NCBI RefSeq assembly: GCF_016937515.1
Contig: NZ_JAFHKM010000002.1
Location: 4,521,001-4,585,000 of the forward strand
Origin: Cohnella algarum
GTDB taxonomy: Bacteria; Bacillota; Bacilli; Paenibacillales; Paenibacillaceae
Direction of reading: 5' to 3'
Length of the DNA: 64,000 nt
Every line of letters starts with the position of its first letter. Positions within the stretch are counted from its first letter, which is position 1. Below are positions 24,313 to 34,351 of this stretch, in pieces. The notes under the pieces were generated by a model. The model was not told the DNA's origin. It saw only the letters and a program-made list of their open reading frames with translations, and did no database searches. The position numbers and the translations under genes were made by a program.

Positions 24313-24873
24313 GTGAGAGTCATATCGGGACAAGCCAGGGGACGGCCGCTCAAGGCGGTTCCCGGCGACGCGACGCGTCCGACGACGGACAAGGTGAAGG
24401 AAGCGCTGTTCAGCATGATCGGGCCGTATTTCGACGGGGAAAGGGTGCTCGATCTGTTCGCCGGAACGGGCGGGCTCGGCATCGAGGCGCTAAGCCGCGG
24501 GGCGGGGCATGCGGTGTTCGTGGACGCGAGTCCCAAGAGCGTGGCGGTCGTCCGAAGCAATCTGGAGGCGACGAGGCTGGCCGATCGGGCGGAAGTGTAC
24601 CGGAACGATGCCGGCAAGGCGATCCGGCTGCTGGAGAAGAAGGGGCTTAAGTTCGATCTGCTTTTTTTGGACCCTCCCTATATAATGAAAGATTGCGCGG
24701 AGCGGCTGCTCGACCTGGCCGCCAGGGGGCTTGTGGCCGAAGGCGCGACGGCGGTCGTGGAGCACGAATCGGCCTTCGATTACGGAGACGGGTTCGGCCC
24801 GTTTCGACGGCGGCGGCACGCGGCGTACGGCGAGGTTGCCTTATCCATCTATCGATATGAAGGAGAAGCGTAA
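24313..24873 (+). CDS. rsmD: 16S rRNA (guanine-966-N2)-methyltransferase
   Basis: A 186-residue SAM-dependent methyltransferase that modifies G966 of 16S rRNA during 30S assembly. The start RVISGQARGRPL and TRPTTDKVKEALF are RsmD hallmarks. DLFAGTGGLGIEALSRGA (about 47-64) is the SAM-binding motif I and LLFLDPPY (about 116-123) is the catalytic N/DPPY motif for amino-group methylation. The GTG at 24313 gives the family's usual N-terminus. The gene abuts coaD without a gap, as in Bacillus. Confidence 0.93.
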   Translation: MRVISGQARGRPLKAVPGDATRPTTDKVKEALFSMIGPYFDGERVLDLFAGTGGLGIEALSRGAGHAVFVDASPKSVAVVRSNLEATRLADRAEVYRNDAGKAIRLLEKKGLKFDLLFLDPPYIMKDCAERLLDLAARGLVAEGATAVVEHESAFDYGDGFGPFRRRRHAAYGEVALSIYRYEGEA

Positions 24874-25395
<522 letters not shown>

Positions 25396-25452
25396 GCGGC
25401 GGCGCCGGCAGATCGGAACCGGCGGCGGCGCTTCGGCGGAGGCAAGCGAAAG

Positions 25453-25498
25453 AAAAATACCGTCCGGGCGAACGAACGCCGCGGGCGGTATTTTTTTG
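25453..25498. terminator. Bidirectional terminator between coaD and ylbJ
   Basis: AATACCGTCC pairs with GGGCGGTATT; an A-run on the left and a T-run on the right allow it to serve both convergent genes. Confidence 0.82.
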
Positions 25499-25528
25499 AC
25501 GAATTTTTTGACGATATGGAAGAACGCA

Positions 25529-26755
25529 TCAAGGCTCCGGCGGGCGCTTGGGCGGGCGAATGAGCGCGGCGAGCAGGGCCAGCAGCAAAAAAACGGCGAT
25601 GGATGCGACCGCGGTCGCCAGCGTCGCCGAAGAAAGCGCCCAGCCGCCGGGGAACGATAAACCGGCGCTTTCGGTTCCGCCCGGCGGCCCGCCGGCGGCC
25701 CAAGCCGGGACCAGCTGCGCGAGCCACCCTTGCCGGACGGCCGTGGCGAGCGGATAAACGAAGGCGAGCGCGAGGGCGGCATGCAGCAGGCGTCCGGCGA
25801 TAAAGCGCAGCCAGGGGAACGGGCGGCCGGCGCCGAAAACGGCCCGCGCCTGCAGCAGGCCGCTGAAGCCCGTCCAGGCAAGCACGGCGGCAAGGAGAGC
25901 GGCGGCGTGAACCGGCTCGGACTCGAACAAGGCGGAGCGGCCCGTTTCGTAAGCGCCGAGGTGCATTTCGTAGACGCCGGGCACCGCCAGCCAGGCGTCG
26001 GCGCCGGGAAACGCGACCTGAATCATGCGCAGCAGCACGGCGCTCAGCATCATAAGGCCGCCGACGGCCATCAGCGTCGCGACGGAATGGGTCACCGCGT
26101 CGGAAATTTGCTGCCCGAACGGCCGCCCGTCTTCCTGCCGCGCTTCGCGGACGGCGCGATAAGCCCGGCGCAGCGCGGCGGAAGGGGAGCCGACCGGCAG
26201 CGGCGGCGGCACGGCCGGGGCCGCCGCCTTCATCAGCCGCGCCCACAGCCACCCCGCGGCGGCCGCCGACAGCCATAACCCCGCCGCAATCGCCCATCCG
26301 TACAGAGGAGAATGCAAAAAACCGCTGCCGATCACGAGCACGACCAGAAACGGGCTCGGCACGTGCGAAACGAGCAGCAGCGTGTCCGTATCCTCGTCGC
26401 GCACGAATCCTTTTTCCCTGAGCCGCGCCGTTTCTCTCGCGCCCGCGGGCGCTCCGGCCGCCCAGCCCAGGGCGATGGCCCAACCGGATACGCCCGGCAG
26501 CCGGAACATCTTCCGGGTAACCGGCTCCCCAATAACCGCCAGCCCGTGGAGCAGGCCGGACGCCGCCAGCAGCTCGGCCAAAATAAGCGGCGGCAGCAAG
26601 CCGGGAAACACCGTCTGCCACCACACCTCGAACCCGCCGAGCGAGGCGCGGAACGCTTCCCCCGGCGAGCGAACGATGCTGGCGACAAGCAGCAGCGCGC
26701 ACGCGCCAAGCAAAACGGACACGAGAACGGATTTTTTCTTTATGCCTTCGCTCAC
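25529..26755 (-). CDS. ylbJ: Sporulation integral membrane protein YlbJ
   Basis: A 408-residue polytopic membrane protein of the nucleoside-recognition (Gate) family, with about eight hydrophobic segments. The Gate-type stretch VFPGLLPPLILAELLAASG lies near residues 50-68 and LGWAAGAPAGARETARL near 97-113. YlbJ is needed for spore cortex formation in Bacillus and is expressed in the mother cell, which supports a spore-forming host. It is convergent with coaD and lies in the same neighbourhood as in Bacillus. The 297-bp gap upstream up to the tmcAL terminator shows no other gene. Confidence 0.88.
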   Translation of the reverse strand: MSEGIKKKSVLVSVLLGACALLLVASIVRSPGEAFRASLGGFEVWWQTVFPGLLPPLILAELLAASGLLHGLAVIGEPVTRKMFRLPGVSGWAIALGWAAGAPAGARETARLREKGFVRDEDTDTLLLVSHVPSPFLVVLVIGSGFLHSPLYGWAIAAGLWLSAAAAGWLWARLMKAAAPAVPPPLPVGSPSAALRRAYRAVREARQEDGRPFGQQISDAVTHSVATLMAVGGLMMLSAVLLRMIQVAFPGADAWLAVPGVYEMHLGAYETGRSALFESEPVHAAALLAAVLAWTGFSGLLQARAVFGAGRPFPWLRFIAGRLLHAALALAFVYPLATAVRQGWLAQLVPAWAAGGPPGGTESAGLSFPGGWALSSATLATAVASIAVFLLLALLAALIRPPKRPPEP

Positions 26756-27000
26756 GTCGCACCTCCTTTTTCTCCGAAGCCCGATAACCCGCCGAACCGT
26801 GAATTCGCGAGCGGGCCGCAGGGCGTAATGTTGTCGAAAAAACGTTCAATTGGCCGATGTGTCCGCGCTTGAGCCGCTGGGTTAAGCTGCCGCAGCGATG
26901 CTCGGGTTGCACGCCGCGGGACAAGCGGGCTTCAGTTATAAGTACGCTGCGAACCGGGGAGGTAGACCAAGGGAGCGAGCATGGAGGGCAAAAGGGGCGC

Positions 27001-27043
27001 AAAAAAAAAACGGCGCCGCACCGACGATCCGGCAGCGGCGCCG
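27001..27043 (-). terminator. Terminator of tmcAL
   Basis: On the minus strand CGGCGCCGC pairs with GCGGCGCCG and is followed by ten T residues. Confidence 0.9.
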
Positions 27044-27052
27044 CGCCTGTCT

Positions 27053-28288
27053 TTAAAAGCGAACCGGAGGCTCCGTATAATCGCGCCAGGCGCCGCCGGG
27101 CGAAGCGGGGTCGAAGGCAAGCGAATAGACGGCGGTCGCTTGCGCGTCCAAGCGCAAATAAGCCCAATCGCCCTCTGCCGCGCTTTGGACGACCGGGACG
27201 GACGCGGACGTTTTCATCCGGCGCAGCAGGGTCCGGCCCCGTTCGCCGAAGCCGAGAACGCGAATATACTCGATGCCGGACGCGAGCCGCTCCGGCGAGA
27301 GCTCCTCCTTGCGGTGGCCGAGCAAAATGCGCAGCAGCGTCCGCTGCAGCTTCGTGCGCGTATAGCGCTTCGTCTTCAGCGTCTCGAGCAGCGCCTCGAC
27401 GGCGTAGGACGGAAGCGCACGGAGCGACTGGCGGATGCGGAACTCCAGCCCTTCCGTCACTTCCGCGAACGCGGCCAGCTCCGCCTCGCTCGATTGCAGC
27501 AGACGGTGGAACAGCGGGCGGGCGAACGCTTCCCACGTGATCGGCGCCCTGCCGGCCGCCGCCTCCCGCCGCAAAACGTCCAACGTGCTCTCGGGCACGA
27601 ACGGCGCGATGGCCGACAAGTCCGCCTGCTCGGCGAGCAGCTTGCGCAGCGCGGTGGCGCTGGCGATCCGGTCGTCGGTAATCGACGTCTGATTGTAGCC
27701 GGATTTTTCGCGGCGGATCGAATAGGGCTCGATTCGGCTGTCGAGCCGCCGGAGCGCAAGCAAATAGTGCAGGCCGAGCGTATGGTTCGGCTGATCCAGC
27801 CGAAAGCCGGCGTCCGCGATCAAGCCCTCGCCGGCCAAATACGAGCGGACCGCTTCGTTGAACGCGGTCGGGTACGGCAGTCCCGTTTTCAGCAGTTCGC
27901 CGAGCCGGGCCCCGACCGCCTCCGGCTCCTCCGCGAGCCGCTCCGCGATGCTTACGAGCGGAGCCAGCTCCCCGCTTTCGCTGCCGAAGCACAGCGCGTC
28001 GACCGCTCCGGTCGCCGCGAGCACGCCGACGGCTCCGTACGCGAACCACTGCGCCGGCTGGGCGCTGTACGCGACGGGCAGCTCCAGCACGAGGTCGCAG
28101 CCCGCGCGGAGCGCCATTTCGGCGCGCGCCCATTTGTCCGCGAGCGCCGGCTCCCCCCGCTGCAAAAAATGGCCGCTCATGACGGCGACGACCGCGTCCG
28201 CTCCCGTTATTTTCCTTGATTGCCGAATGTGATAGAGATGGCCGTTATGCAATGGATTGTATTCGACGACGATTCCGACCGTGCGCAT
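27053..28288 (-). CDS. tmcAL: tRNA(Met) cytidine acetate ligase (YlbM)
   Basis: A 411-residue enzyme that acetylates the wobble cytidine (C34) of elongator tRNA-Met, using acetate and ATP. The N-terminal TVGIVVEYNPLHNGHLYHI holds the nucleotidyltransferase HxGH signature; VMSGHFLQRGEPALADKWAR follows as in the family. The C-terminal half is helical and binds tRNA. Length and position next to yceD-rpmF match Bacillus YlbM. It is transcribed opposite to yceD, from which it is separated by a 400-bp gap. Confidence 0.93.
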   Translation of the reverse strand: MRTVGIVVEYNPLHNGHLYHIRQSRKITGADAVVAVMSGHFLQRGEPALADKWARAEMALRAGCDLVLELPVAYSAQPAQWFAYGAVGVLAATGAVDALCFGSESGELAPLVSIAERLAEEPEAVGARLGELLKTGLPYPTAFNEAVRSYLAGEGLIADAGFRLDQPNHTLGLHYLLALRRLDSRIEPYSIRREKSGYNQTSITDDRIASATALRKLLAEQADLSAIAPFVPESTLDVLRREAAAGRAPITWEAFARPLFHRLLQSSEAELAAFAEVTEGLEFRIRQSLRALPSYAVEALLETLKTKRYTRTKLQRTLLRILLGHRKEELSPERLASGIEYIRVLGFGERGRTLLRRMKTSASVPVVQSAAEGDWAYLRLDAQATAVYSLAFDPASPGGAWRDYTEPPVRF

Positions 28289-28631
28289 CGCGTTCTCCTT
28301 CCGTATGGACCGCGTTTTGGCCGCAAGCGTTTTTTTTCAATATACACATCTTCGCGCCCGAACGGCAACCGCGGCGTATGCCGGGCATGCGGCCGAACCG
28401 GGGAACGAAGCGGGAAGCGGACCTGCGCCCGGCGATCCGATAACGGCGCAGGCCGATTCCCGAATCCCGTCCGCGACCGAAGGGAACGGCAATCGCCGCA
28501 ATCGGCCGAGGCAAGAAAATATCCGGCAAAAGCCGTATAAGGAGAAGGGCTCCCGCGCAACACTCTAGTATGGCGAGCGGCTCTTTTCTTTTTTGGCCTG
28601 ACGCGACCGGCATGCGCAACCTGCATAAATG
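28289..28631. other. Intergenic gap between tmcAL and yceD, no gene seen
   Basis: About 340 bp without a supported reading frame. Open frames on both strands lack ribosome binding sites and have the composition of GC-rich random frames. The only clear signal is the yceD promoter just beyond it. Confidence 0.6.
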
Positions 28632-28661
28632 TTGACAAAACGTTAATAACCTCGATATAAT
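28632..28661 (+). promoter_or_regulatory. Promoter of yceD-rpmF
   Basis: Consensus TTGACA (28632-28637), 18 nt, TATAAT (28656-28661), 28 nt before the yceD start. Confidence 0.85.
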
Positions 28662-28689
28662 AATTTTTGTTTGTTTGGAGTGATGGTCT

Positions 28690-29214
28690 ATGTTGCTGAA
28701 CGTTCAAGAACTCGCGGCCCGCAAGGTCCCCGTACGCTTAAGCGAGTCCTTCGATGCGGCGAAAACGGTTGAAAATCTGCGCGACGTGAAGCCGCTGAGT
28801 CCCGTCTCCGCGGAACTTACCGCGGAATACGCGAACGGAATGATCGAAGTTTCGGGCCATCTCGACTGCCGACTGCAGCTTGCGTGCTCTCGTTGCCTTG
28901 ATCCGATCGAGTACGATTGCAGGGTTTCGTTTCGGGAATCCTTCAAGATCGTATCGAAAGAAATGGCCGAGCGCGGGGAGCAGGACGACGAAGATTTTGT
29001 GCCGATATACGGCGACAGCCTGGAGCTTCGCCCGTATGTGGAGGAAGAATTGCTTCTTCATCTGCCGTATGCGCCGCTTTGCCGTGAGGACTGCAAGGGA
29101 TTATGCTCCGAGTGCGGGCACAATCTCAATCACGGAACTTGCGGATGCAACAGGGAGAAAATCGATCCCCGGCTTGCGGCGTTGAAGGATTGGTACGATA
29201 CGAGGCCGAACTGA
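28690..29214 (+). CDS. YceD/DUF177 family protein
   Basis: A 174-residue DUF177 protein. It has four Cys pairs or clusters, including LACSRCLDPIEY (about 63-74) and, at the C-terminus, CREDCKGLCSECG plus TCGC, which look like zinc ligands. YceD homologues are almost always next to rpmF. They are linked to rRNA processing or accumulation (in E. coli and plants), though their biochemical role is not settled. An ATG with GGAG 9 nt upstream is used. It forms a two-gene unit with rpmF, 73 nt downstream. Confidence 0.88.
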   Translation: MLLNVQELAARKVPVRLSESFDAAKTVENLRDVKPLSPVSAELTAEYANGMIEVSGHLDCRLQLACSRCLDPIEYDCRVSFRESFKIVSKEMAERGEQDDEDFVPIYGDSLELRPYVEEELLLHLPYAPLCREDCKGLCSECGHNLNHGTCGCNREKIDPRLAALKDWYDTRPN

Positions 29215-29287
29215 CTTTCTCTCGTTAATGAACGCCTATACAGGGGCAGCAGCTTTGAGCACTCGACTCGGATAAGGAGGTGGGAAC

Positions 29288-29461
29288 ATGGCAGTCCCTT
29301 TTGGAAAAACATCGAAATCCCGCAAAAACAAGCGCCGCACGCACTTCAAACTGGTCGTTCCGGGCATGGTTAAATGCGATCAATGCGGCGAGCTGAAGCT
29401 GGCGCACCGCGTTTGCAAAGTATGCGGTACGTACAAAGCTCGCGAAGTCATCAAGCAATAA
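29288..29461 (+). CDS. rpmF: 50S ribosomal protein L32
   Basis: A 57-residue ribosomal protein. [20 protein letters not shown] is the basic rRNA-binding start. CDQC and CKVC form a complete zinc ribbon, that is, the Zn-binding (C+) paralogue type. AAGGAGG lies 8 nt upstream of the ATG. The order yceD-rpmF-fapR-plsX is standard in Bacillales. Confidence 0.97.
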   Translation: MAVPFGKTSKSRKNKRRTHFKLVVPGMVKCDQCGELKLAHRVCKVCGTYKAREVIKQ

Positions 29462-29485
29462 TCGAATGAACGCGTCTAGGGGTCA

Positions 29486-29514
29486 TTGCTTCCGGGCGCG
29501 TTTTTCTTTATACT
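29486..29514 (+). promoter_or_regulatory. Promoter of the fapR-plsX-fab operon
   Basis: TTGCTT (29486-29491), 17 nt, TATACT (29509-29514). A weak ACGCG/CGCGT hairpin with T-run from the rpmF end overlaps it. Confidence 0.6.
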
Positions 29515-29519
29515 CTGGT

Positions 29520-29536
29520 TTAGTACCTGGTATCAG
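29520..29536 (+). promoter_or_regulatory. FapR operator
   Basis: TTAGTACCTGGTATCAG, an imperfect palindrome, closely resembles the known FapR box (TTAGTACC-like left half, GGTACTAA-like right half). It covers the predicted transcription start. Binding would be released by malonyl-CoA, as in Bacillus. Confidence 0.8.
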
Positions 29537-29562
29537 TATGAACCTTTAAGGCGGTGGCGAAC

Positions 29563-30167
29563 GTGGAACGGCTTCCCAAACGTCAGCGCCACCAGCAGCT
29601 CAGCCGCTTGCTGGAGGAAAATCCGTTCCTTACCGACCGGGAGCTGACCCGCTTGCTCAAAGTGAGCATCCAGACGATCCGGCTCGACCGGATGGAACTG
29701 GCCATTCCCGAGCTTCGGGAAAGGCTGAAAATGATGGCGGAACGATCGTACGATTCGGTCCGTTCGCTGCCTCTGCACGAGGTGATCGGCGATATCGTGG
29801 ATTTGCAGCTGGACAAGAGCGGCATTTCCATTTTCGAGATTCGGGAGGAACACGTGTTTTCCCGCAGCGGCATCGCCCGGGCCACCACGTGTTCGCGCAG
29901 GCCAACTCGCTGGCGGTAGCCGTGATCAACGACGAAATCGCCCTTACCGCGTCGGCGGACATTCGCTTTATCCGGCCGGCCAGGCTCGGAGAGAAGTGCA
30001 TCGCCAAGGCTTACGTTCGCTCGAGCGGGAGCCAGAAGGGAAAGGGCAAAGTCGAAGTCTTTACTTACGTAGGTGAAGAAATGGTGTTTCAAGGGAACTT
30101 TGTCATTTATCGTTCGACGGGGGAACCGGATCGCGAAGGAGGAAGCGCCCATGAGAATCGCCATTGA
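29563..30167 (+). pseudogene. fapR: FapR, transcriptional repressor of fatty acid synthesis (apparent frameshift)
   Basis: FapR represses the fatty-acid and phospholipid genes and is released by malonyl-CoA. The N-terminal part ([20 protein letters not shown], then [16 protein letters not shown]) is its DeoR-like helix-turn-helix. The C-terminal hot-dog effector domain is intact in the next frame ([20 protein letters not shown], then [18 protein letters not shown]). The two frames meet at the G-run 29879-29881, where one extra G would give the conserved [12 protein letters not shown]. As written the protein stops at about residue 118. A sequencing error is likely, because two other genes here show the same kind of lesion; a real loss would derepress lipid synthesis. 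GTG 29563 is the likelier start. Confidence 0.85.
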
Positions 30168-31140
30168 CGCGATGGGCGGAGACCACGCCCCCGAGGCGCC
30201 GGTCGAAGGGGCGCTGGCCGCGGCGGCCGAGTGGCCGGATACGGAGCTGATTCTCGTCGGCAAGCCCGACGCGATCGAGCCGCTGCTGGCCGGCCGGAAG
30301 CCGGCCAACGTTTCCGTCGCGGCCGCGACGGAGATTATCGGCGGCGAGGACGAGCCGGTCCGCGCGGTGCGGCGCAAGACGGATTCCTCGATGGTCGTCG
30401 CGGGAAAAATGGTCAAGGAAGGCGCGGCGGACGCGATGATATCGGCCGGCAACACCGGCGCGCTGATGGCCGTCGGCCTGCTCGTGCTCGGCCGGATGAA
30501 CGGCATCGAGCGTCCGGGCCTGGCGCCGATGCTGCCGACGCTGGACAGGGTCGGCGTGCTTGCGCTCGACCTCGGCGCCAACATGGACGCCAAGCCCGAG
30601 CATTTGCTTCAGTACGCGCTGATGGGCAGCATGTACCGGGAGAAAGTGCACGGCCTGCAGAAGCCGCGCGTCGGGCTGTTGAACGTGGGAACCGAGCCGG
30701 GCAAGGGGAACGAGCTGACCAAGGCCGCGTTCGAGCTGCTCGGCGGCGCGCCGATTCACTTTATCGGCAACGTGGAATCCCGCGACGTGCTGACGCGCAA
30801 CTGCGACGTGCTCGTATGCGACGGTTTTTCGGGCAACATTTTGCTGAAGGCGATGGAAGGCGTAGCCGATACGGTTTTCGGCGTGTTGAAGAAGGAGCTG
30901 ACGTCCTCCCTGAAGTCCAAGCTGGCGGCCGCCATGCTTCGGCCCAACTTCCGCAACATCCGGAAGCTGATGGATTCCAAGGAGCATAACGGCGCTCCCT
31001 TGCTCGGCGTGAACGGTCTCATCGTCAAAAGCCACGGCTCGTCCGACGCGGTCGCGACGAAATTCGCGATCCGCCAGACGCGGACCGCGATCGAAAGCGG
31101 ACTTATCCCCGCGCTCGCGGGGGAATTCGGCAGAAAGTGA
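30151..31140 (+). CDS. plsX: Phosphate acyltransferase PlsX
   Basis: A 329-residue peripheral enzyme that turns acyl-ACP and phosphate into acyl-phosphate, the donor for PlsY in phospholipid synthesis. [20 protein letters not shown] is the diagnostic start, followed by [12 protein letters not shown] and [14 protein letters not shown]. The ATG at 30151 follows AAGGAGG with 8-nt spacing and lies inside the end of fapR (17-bp overlap), as in related genomes. It is part of the FapR-controlled operon. Confidence 0.96.
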   Translation: MRIAIDAMGGDHAPEAPVEGALAAAAEWPDTELILVGKPDAIEPLLAGRKPANVSVAAATEIIGGEDEPVRAVRRKTDSSMVVAGKMVKEGAADAMISAGNTGALMAVGLLVLGRMNGIERPGLAPMLPTLDRVGVLALDLGANMDAKPEHLLQYALMGSMYREKVHGLQKPRVGLLNVGTEPGKGNELTKAAFELLGGAPIHFIGNVESRDVLTRNCDVLVCDGFSGNILLKAMEGVADTVFGVLKKELTSSLKSKLAAAMLRPNFRNIRKLMDSKEHNGAPLLGVNGLIVKSHGSSDAVATKFAIRQTRTAIESGLIPALAGEFGRK

Positions 31141-31150
31141 GAGATAACGG

Positions 31151-32137
31151 ATGAATGGATATCCCGTAGGCGTTCTGGGCGTCGGCATGTACGCGCCGGA
31201 ACGCCGTCTGACGAATCAAGAGCTCGAAAAAATGGTGGACACGAACGACGAATGGATCGTCAGCCGGACCGGCATTCGCGAGCGGCGGATCGCCGCGCCC
31301 GAACAAGCGACGTCCGACCTCGCGTACGAAGCCTCGCTGAAGGCGCTCGCCGCGGCGGGCATCACCGCCGAAGAGCTCGACCTGATCGTGGTGGCGACGA
31401 TTACGCCGGACATGTTTTTCCCGTCTACGGCTTGCATCCTGCAGGAGAAGCTCGGCGCGAAAAAGGCGGCCGCATTCGACCTGTCCGCCGCATGCTCCGG
31501 CTTTATTTACGGACTGGCGAACGCTTCCGGATTCATCGCGTCGGGCATGTACCGGTACGCGCTCGTGATCGGAGCGGACAGCCTGTCGCGGATTACGGAT
31601 TACACCGACCGCAATACGTGCATTCTGTTCGGCGACGGCGCGGGAGCGGCGGTGCTGGGACGGGTGCCGGAGGGCCGCGGCTTCCGCTCGTTCGAGCTCG
31701 GGGCCGACGGAAGCGGAGGGGAACTGCTGAACCTTCGCGGCGGCGGCTCGCGCCTGCCGTCTTCGGAGAAGACGATCGCCGACCGCAATCATTTTATTTA
31801 CATGAACGGACGCGAAGTGTTCAAGTTCGCCGTCCGGATCATGGGCAACGCGGCGGAAGAAGCGCTCCGGAAAGCGGGCAAGAGCAAAGAGGACATCGAT
31901 CTGCTCGTCCCGCATCAGGCCAACATCCGGATCATTCAATCTTCCCTGGAGCGCCTGAGCCTTTCCGAAGACAAGTGCAAAATCAACGTCGACCGCTACG
32001 GGAACATGTCGGCGGCTTCGATCCCGCTCGCGCTTGCCGAAGCGGTGGAGGAAGGACGGGTCCGCGAAGGGGATTGCCTCGTGCTCGTCGGTTTCGGAGG
32101 CGGGCTGACGTGGGGCGCTTCGGTGCTCGTTTGGTAA
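31151..32137 (+). CDS. fabH: Beta-ketoacyl-ACP synthase III
   Basis: A 328-residue enzyme that starts fatty-acid elongation by condensing acyl-CoA with malonyl-ACP. The catalytic triad is visible: Cys in DLSAACSGFIYGL (about 113), His in LVPHQANIRI (about 255) and Asn in YGNMSAASIPLAL (about 284). Branched-chain primer use is usual for such Gram-positive FabH, but this is inferred. It lies between plsX (10 nt) and fabD (49 nt). In Bacillus subtilis fabH lies elsewhere, whereas inclusion in this operon is common in other Firmicutes. Confidence 0.96.
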   Translation: MNGYPVGVLGVGMYAPERRLTNQELEKMVDTNDEWIVSRTGIRERRIAAPEQATSDLAYEASLKALAAAGITAEELDLIVVATITPDMFFPSTACILQEKLGAKKAAAFDLSAACSGFIYGLANASGFIASGMYRYALVIGADSLSRITDYTDRNTCILFGDGAGAAVLGRVPEGRGFRSFELGADGSGGELLNLRGGGSRLPSSEKTIADRNHFIYMNGREVFKFAVRIMGNAAEEALRKAGKSKEDIDLLVPHQANIRIIQSSLERLSLSEDKCKINVDRYGNMSAASIPLALAEAVEEGRVREGDCLVLVGFGGGLTWGASVLVW

Positions 32138-32186
32138 GCCGCAAGCCGCCGGAAGACCCCTGCATGAATTAGGAGGAATCGTCACG

Positions 32187-33116
32187 ATGGGTAAAACAGC
32201 GTTTGTGTTTCCCGGCCAAGGGGCGCAAGCCGTCGGCATGGGCCGGGACGCTTACGAACGGTTCGAATCGTCGCGCGCGATCTACGACCGCGCCGACGAG
32301 GCGCTCGGCTTCTCCGTATCGAAGCTGGCGTTCGAAGGGCCGGACGAAGAATTGAAAAAAACGGCCAACACGCAGCCGGCGCTGCTGGCGACGAGCATCG
32401 CGCTGCTCGAAGCGTTCAAGGCCCGCGGCGCGAGGCCCGATTACGTCGCGGGACACAGTCTCGGCGAGTACAGCGCGCTTGTCGCCGCCGGCGTGCTGGC
32501 GTTCGACGATGCGATCCGCCTCGTGCGGGCGCGGGGGTTGTTCATGGAGCAGGCCGTGCCCGGCGGGAAAGGCGCGATGGCCGCGACGCTGGGCGCGGAG
32601 CGCGACGCGCTGGAAGCGCTGTGCCGCGACGTGTCCGCTTCGGTCGGCCTCGTGGAGCTCGCGAACGTGAACTGTCCCGGGCAGATCGTCGTTTCCGGCA
32701 CGGCCGAAGGCGTCGCCGCCGTCGCGGAGCGCGGCAAGGAAGCCGGCGCGAAGCGGGTCGTCCCGCTGGAGGTCAGCGGACCGTTCCATTCGTCGCTGAT
32801 GCAGCCGGCCGCCGACAAGCTGGAAGCGGAGCTCGCCGGGGTCGCGTTCGGCGACGCGGCCGTGCCGGTCGTCGCGAACGTATTCGCGCGTCCGGTCACG
32901 TCCGGGGAGGAGCTGCGCGGCCTGCTCGTCCGGCAAGTCGTCTCGCCGGTGCTGTGGGAAGACAGCGTGCGCTTCTTGCTCGGCGAAGGCGTCGACACGT
33001 TCGTCGAAATCGGGTCGGGCACGGTGCTAGCAGGCCTGATCAAAAAGATCGACAAGACGGTCAAGATCGTGTCGATCAACAGCGCGGCAGCCGCCGAAGA
33101 GGCGGAATGGAATTGA
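32187..33116 (+). CDS. fabD: Malonyl-CoA:ACP transacylase
   Basis: A 309-residue enzyme that loads malonate from CoA onto [19 protein letters not shown] opens the protein, the nucleophile Ser is in [10 protein letters not shown] (about 92) and the catalytic His in SGPFHSSLM (about 201). GGAGG lies 10 nt before the ATG. Overall length matches the family. fabG follows after 37 nt. Confidence 0.96.
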   Translation: MGKTAFVFPGQGAQAVGMGRDAYERFESSRAIYDRADEALGFSVSKLAFEGPDEELKKTANTQPALLATSIALLEAFKARGARPDYVAGHSLGEYSALVAAGVLAFDDAIRLVRARGLFMEQAVPGGKGAMAATLGAERDALEALCRDVSASVGLVELANVNCPGQIVVSGTAEGVAAVAERGKEAGAKRVVPLEVSGPFHSSLMQPAADKLEAELAGVAFGDAAVPVVANVFARPVTSGEELRGLLVRQVVSPVLWEDSVRFLLGEGVDTFVEIGSGTVLAGLIKKIDKTVKIVSINSAAAAEEAEWN

Positions 33117-33153
33117 CCGCGATTACGCTTGGCATCGAAAGGAGGCGTTACGG

Positions 33154-33906
33154 ATGGCGAATTGGGATTTGAGCGGCAAATCCGCGCTCGTTACGGGCGC
33201 GTCCCGCGGCATCGGCCGGGCGATCGCGATCGCGCTCGCGGAAGCCGGAGCCGACGTGGCCGTCAACTATTCCGGCAGCGAAGCGGCCGCGGCGGAGACG
33301 GTGCGCGCGATCGAGGCCCTCGGCCGGAAGGCGGTCGCCGTCAAGGCGAACGTCGGCAAGGCGGCGGAATTCGAATCGCTCGCGCAGACGACGCTGGAAA
33401 CGTTCGGAAAATTGGATATACTGGTGAATAACGCGGGCATCACCCGAGACAATCTAATCATGCGGATGAAAGAAGAAGATTTCGACGCCGTCATCGAGAC
33501 GAACCTCAAGGGCGTGTTCAACGGCATCAAGGCGGCAACGCGGCCGATGATGAAGCAGCGTTACGGAAGAATCATCAACATTTCGTCCGTCGTCGGCGTG
33601 CTCGGCAACGCGGGGCAGGCGAATTACGTCGCCGCCAAGGCGGGCGTCATCGGCCTCACCAAATCCGCCGCCCGCGAGCTCGCTTCCCGCGGCATTACCG
33701 TCAATGCGGTCGCTCCCGGCTATATCGAAACGGATATGACGGACAAGCTCCCGCAGGAAGCGCGCGAAGGCATTTTAAGCCAGGTGCCGCTCGGACGCAT
33801 GGGCAAGCCGGAAGACGTCGCCAGCGCGGTCGTCTACCTGGCGTCGGATGCGGCGTCGTACTTGACGGGCCAGACGATTCATATCGACGGCGGCATGTAC
33901 ATGTAA
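33154..33906 (+). CDS. fabG: 3-oxoacyl-ACP reductase
   Basis: A 250-residue NADPH-dependent SDR for the first reduction in fatty-acid elongation. [12 protein letters not shown] (about 12-23) binds the cofactor, NNAGIT is at about 91-96 and the catalytic Tyr-Lys is in NYVAAKAG (about 155-162). The C-terminus [12 protein letters not shown] is typical of FabG. AAAGGAGG precedes the ATG. acpP follows behind its own additional promoter. Confidence 0.95.
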   Translation: MANWDLSGKSALVTGASRGIGRAIAIALAEAGADVAVNYSGSEAAAAETVRAIEALGRKAVAVKANVGKAAEFESLAQTTLETFGKLDILVNNAGITRDNLIMRMKEEDFDAVIETNLKGVFNGIKAATRPMMKQRYGRIINISSVVGVLGNAGQANYVAAKAGVIGLTKSAARELASRGITVNAVAPGYIETDMTDKLPQEAREGILSQVPLGRMGKPEDVASAVVYLASDAASYLTGQTIHIDGGMYM

Positions 33907-33948
33907 CGGCGTCCGGGGTTTGGCCGCTTCAAGTAAACGGTTGCGCTA

Positions 33949-33977
33949 TGGCTTTTTGTCCATGATTCACGTATAAT
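33949..33977 (+). promoter_or_regulatory. Additional promoter before acpP
   Basis: A perfect TATAAT (33972-33977) lies 22 nt before the acpP start; the -35 (TGGCTT, 33949-33954, 17-nt spacer) is weak. Extra transcription of acpP would fit the need for abundant ACP. Confidence 0.5.
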
Positions 33978-33998
33978 ACGTTAAGGGAGGTGAACCGG

Positions 33999-34232
33999 AT
34001 GTCCGATATACAGGAACGCGTTAAACGCATCGTAGTCGAACGCCTGGGTGTCGACGAGGCGGAAGTGACCAACGAAGCATCCTTTAAAGACGATTTGGGC
34101 GCTGATTCTCTCGACGTGGTTGAACTCGTGATGGAGCTCGAAGATGAATTCGACTTGGAGATCTCCGACGAGGATGCAGAGAAGATCACAACGGTGGGAG
34201 AAGTCGTGAATTACATAAAATCTCATTCGTAA
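33999..34232 (+). CDS. acpP: Acyl carrier protein
   Basis: A 77-residue acidic helical carrier. The phosphopantetheine attachment Ser lies in the invariant [11 protein letters not shown] motif at about residues 35-45. AspSte codon-rich acidic helices II-III follow ([18 protein letters not shown]). AGGGAGGTG lies 7 nt before the ATG. It is downstream of fabG as in Bacillus and is followed by a strong hairpin. Confidence 0.97.
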   Translation: MSDIQERVKRIVVERLGVDEAEVTNEASFKDDLGADSLDVVELVMELEDEFDLEISDEDAEKITTVGEVVNYIKSHS

Positions 34233-34243
34233 TGATCCGACAA

Positions 34244-34268
34244 AAGTCCCGTTCGTGGAACGGGACTT
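34244..34268 (+). promoter_or_regulatory. Strong hairpin between acpP and fabF
   Basis: AAGTCCCGTTC / GAACGGGACTT form a perfect 11-bp stem with a 3-nt loop, 11 nt after the acpP stop. Only CTCC follows, not a T-run, so it is either a partial terminator or a 3'-end stabiliser for acpP message. Confidence 0.65.
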
Positions 34269-34351
34269 CTCCGCATCTAGGCGCCTTTTTTGCGGTTTGC
34301 GGCGCGGATGTTTGACATGGCCATTCAGGTACCCGAAGAGGTGAACTTCTT

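Noticed and set aside
28207..28707. A minus-strand gene in the tmcAL-yceD gap
   Set aside because: It would cover the consensus yceD promoter, has no ribosome binding site and no recognisable motif.
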